From Anianabacter salinae (lineage in GTDB: Bacteria; Pseudomonadota; Alphaproteobacteria; Rhodobacterales; Rhodobacteraceae), in contig NZ_JAHQZS010000001.1 of assembly GCF_019061145.1 (NCBI RefSeq), forward strand, positions 372,001-436,000: 64,000 bases of DNA, written 5' to 3'. This document shows positions 62,807 to 64,000 of this stretch, one piece after another. Within the stretch, counting starts at the first letter, position 1. Each line of letters begins with the position of its first letter. The notes under the pieces were generated by a model. The model was not told the DNA's origin. It made no database searches and worked only from the letters and a program-made list of their open reading frames with translations. The position numbers and the translations under genes are program-made.

Positions 62807-64000
62807 TCCGAACACTCTTGACCACCACGGCGATTGCCGCAGGCCTTGCAGGCACCGCCACTGCGCAGACCGCATCCGAGGTGCTGGACACCTACGCCGA
62901 TATTGCTGCCGCCAAGTATGAGGACAGCCTGACCGCCGCCCGTGCGCTGCAGGACGCTGTTGCCACGCTGATCGAGGCGCCGTCCGCCGAGGCGATGCAG
63001 GCCGCGCGCGAGGCGTGGCTCGAGGCGCGCGTTCCTTACCAGCAGACCGAGGTTTACCGCTTTGGCAATCCCATCGTCGATGACTGGGAAGGCAAGGTGA
63101 ACGCCTGGCCGCTCGACGAGGGGCTGATCGACTATGTCGATGGCGGCTATGGTGGTCCGACGGATGCCAACCAGCTTGCCGCGCTGAACGTGATCGCGAA
63201 CCCGCAGTTCGAGCTGTCGGGGACCACCATCGACGCGGCCGACATCACGCCCGCGCTGCTGGAGGGGACGCTGCACGAGGTCGACGGCGTCGAGGCGAAC
63301 GTCGCCACCGGCTATCACGCCATCGAGTTCCTGCTGTGGGGGCAGGACCTGAACGGGCACGGCGACGGCGCCGGAAACCGCCCCTGGACCGACTATGCCA
63401 CGGGCGACGATTGCACCGGCGGGAACTGCGACCGCCGCGCCGACTATCTGTCCGCGGCGACCGAGCTTCTAGTATCCGATCTGGAATGGATGGCGGCCCA
63501 GTGGACCGAGAGCGGCGAGGCCCGCGCCAACTTGCTGGAAGACGAGCAGGCCGGAATCTCGGCGATGCTGACCGGCATGGGGTCGCTGTCTTATGGCGAG
63601 CAGGCGGGTGAGCGGATGCGCCTTGGCCTGATGCTGAACGACCCCGAGGAAGAGCATGACTGCTTCTCGGACAACACCCACAACAGCCACTACTACGACG
63701 GGCTTGGCGTGCAGAACGTCTATCTCGGCGAATACGTCCGCACGGATGGCACGCAGGTGTCCGGCCCGTCGCTGTCGGATCTGGTTGACGCAGACAATCC
63801 CGAGCTTGACGCGGAACTGCAGGCGCGGCTGGGCGAGACGATGATGGCGCTTGGCCGGATCAAGACCGCCGCCGAGGCGGGCTTTGCCTATGACGAGATG
63901 CTCGAGCGCGGCAACGACGCGGGCGAGCGGCTGGTGATGGGCGGTGTCGATGCGCTGATCGCGCAGACCCGGTCGATCGAGCGGGTCGTCGCCGCGCTTG
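62803..64000 (+). CDS. Imelysin-family iron-regulated protein, 3'-truncated by the window
   Basis: The first 399 codons of an imelysin (IrpA-like) protein; the gene runs past base 64000. The signal peptide is MIRTLLTTTAIAAGLAGTAT, ending near ATAQ. The mature part opens with VLDTYADIAAAKYEDSL. It has the imelysin signature GYHAIEFLLWGQD, then NRPWTDYATGDDC and a duplicated helical bundle (FSDNTHNSHYYDGLG). The family is found in the envelope and linked to iron uptake; the exact role is unsettled. It overlaps the small gene upstream by 4 nt. Whether an iron transporter or peroxidase follows cannot be seen. Confidence 0.9.
   Translation, partial: MIRTLLTTTAIAAGLAGTATAQTASEVLDTYADIAAAKYEDSLTAARALQDAVATLIEAPSAEAMQAAREAWLEARVPYQQTEVYRFGNPIVDDWEGKVNAWPLDEGLIDYVDGGYGGPTDANQLAALNVIANPQFELSGTTIDAADITPALLEGTLHEVDGVEANVATGYHAIEFLLWGQDLNGHGDGAGNRPWTDYATGDDCTGGNCDRRADYLSAATELLVSDLEWMAAQWTESGEARANLLEDEQAGISAMLTGMGSLSYGEQAGERMRLGLMLNDPEEEHDCFSDNTHNSHYYDGLGVQNVYLGEYVRTDGTQVSGPSLSDLVDADNPELDAELQARLGETMMALGRIKTAAEAGFAYDEMLERGNDAGERLVMGGVDALIAQTRSIERVVAAL

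Overview
This 64 kb window is GC-rich and gene-dense. It looks like the chromosome of a marine alphaproteobacterium of the Rhodobacterales (Roseobacter-type). The grounds are a Ros/MucR zinc-finger regulator, three high-affinity solute-uptake operons (two TRAP, one ABC), a very large RTX protein with a C-terminal Hint domain, a Rhodobacter-style sorbitol/mannitol (smo/mtlK) operon, and a predicted osmolyte (glucosylglycerol) cluster. No tRNA, rRNA, CRISPR array, insertion sequence or prophage gene was found. Genus cannot be decided from the sequence alone.

Layout. (1) 1-10582 is an exopolysaccharide locus: a truncated chain-length determinant, an ExoY-like priming sugar transferase, a Wzx-like flippase, an O-antigen-polymerase-like protein, two glycosyltransferases, two sulfotransferases, a MucR regulator, UDP-glucose dehydrogenase and ManC. 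The two sulfotransferases suggest a sulfated, uronic-acid-containing and mannose-derived polymer. (2) 10795-22583 is the least conventional region: a protein of animal-type haem-peroxidase ancestry that appears to have lost both haem histidines, a SARP/BTAD-TolB-TPR regulator, a 2301-residue RTX-Hint protein on the opposite strand, and a divergent orphan regulator. (3) 22644-27470 is a TRAP operon with an unusually large permease. (4) 27822-32392 holds a small ABM-like protein, a hybrid histidine kinase with an exported SUOX-like protein, and a NarL-type response regulator. (5) 32453-35442 is adenine deaminase translationally coupled to class II HMG-CoA reductase. (6) 35458-42925 is a putative catabolic region: TAXI-TRAP importer, MarR regulator, Tm-1-like protein, aldehyde dehydrogenase and type II dehydroquinase. 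(7) 43150-46578 carries gpsA, a HAD phosphatase and ggpS, which together can make glucosylglycerol; an ABC exporter follows. (8) 48704-56332 is a LacI regulator with the smoEFGK-smoS-mtlK polyol operon. (9) 56315-61424 is a TetR-controlled RND efflux operon. (10) 61721-64000 has an SDR dehydrogenase, a 60-residue unknown protein and a truncated imelysin-family iron-regulated protein.

Signals that run across regions. All three solute-binding-protein genes are followed by a perfect GC-rich stem-loop before their permease genes. Several divergent intergenic regions carry strong dyads or repeats: 9-bp arms at 40839-40860, two identical 12-mers 63 bp apart at 21580 and 21643, and recurring CGTAAAAT elements upstream of lacI and smoE. 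Many adjacent genes overlap by 1 or 4 nt (ATGA, GTGA, TGATG), which fixed several start codons upstream or downstream of the longest open frame.
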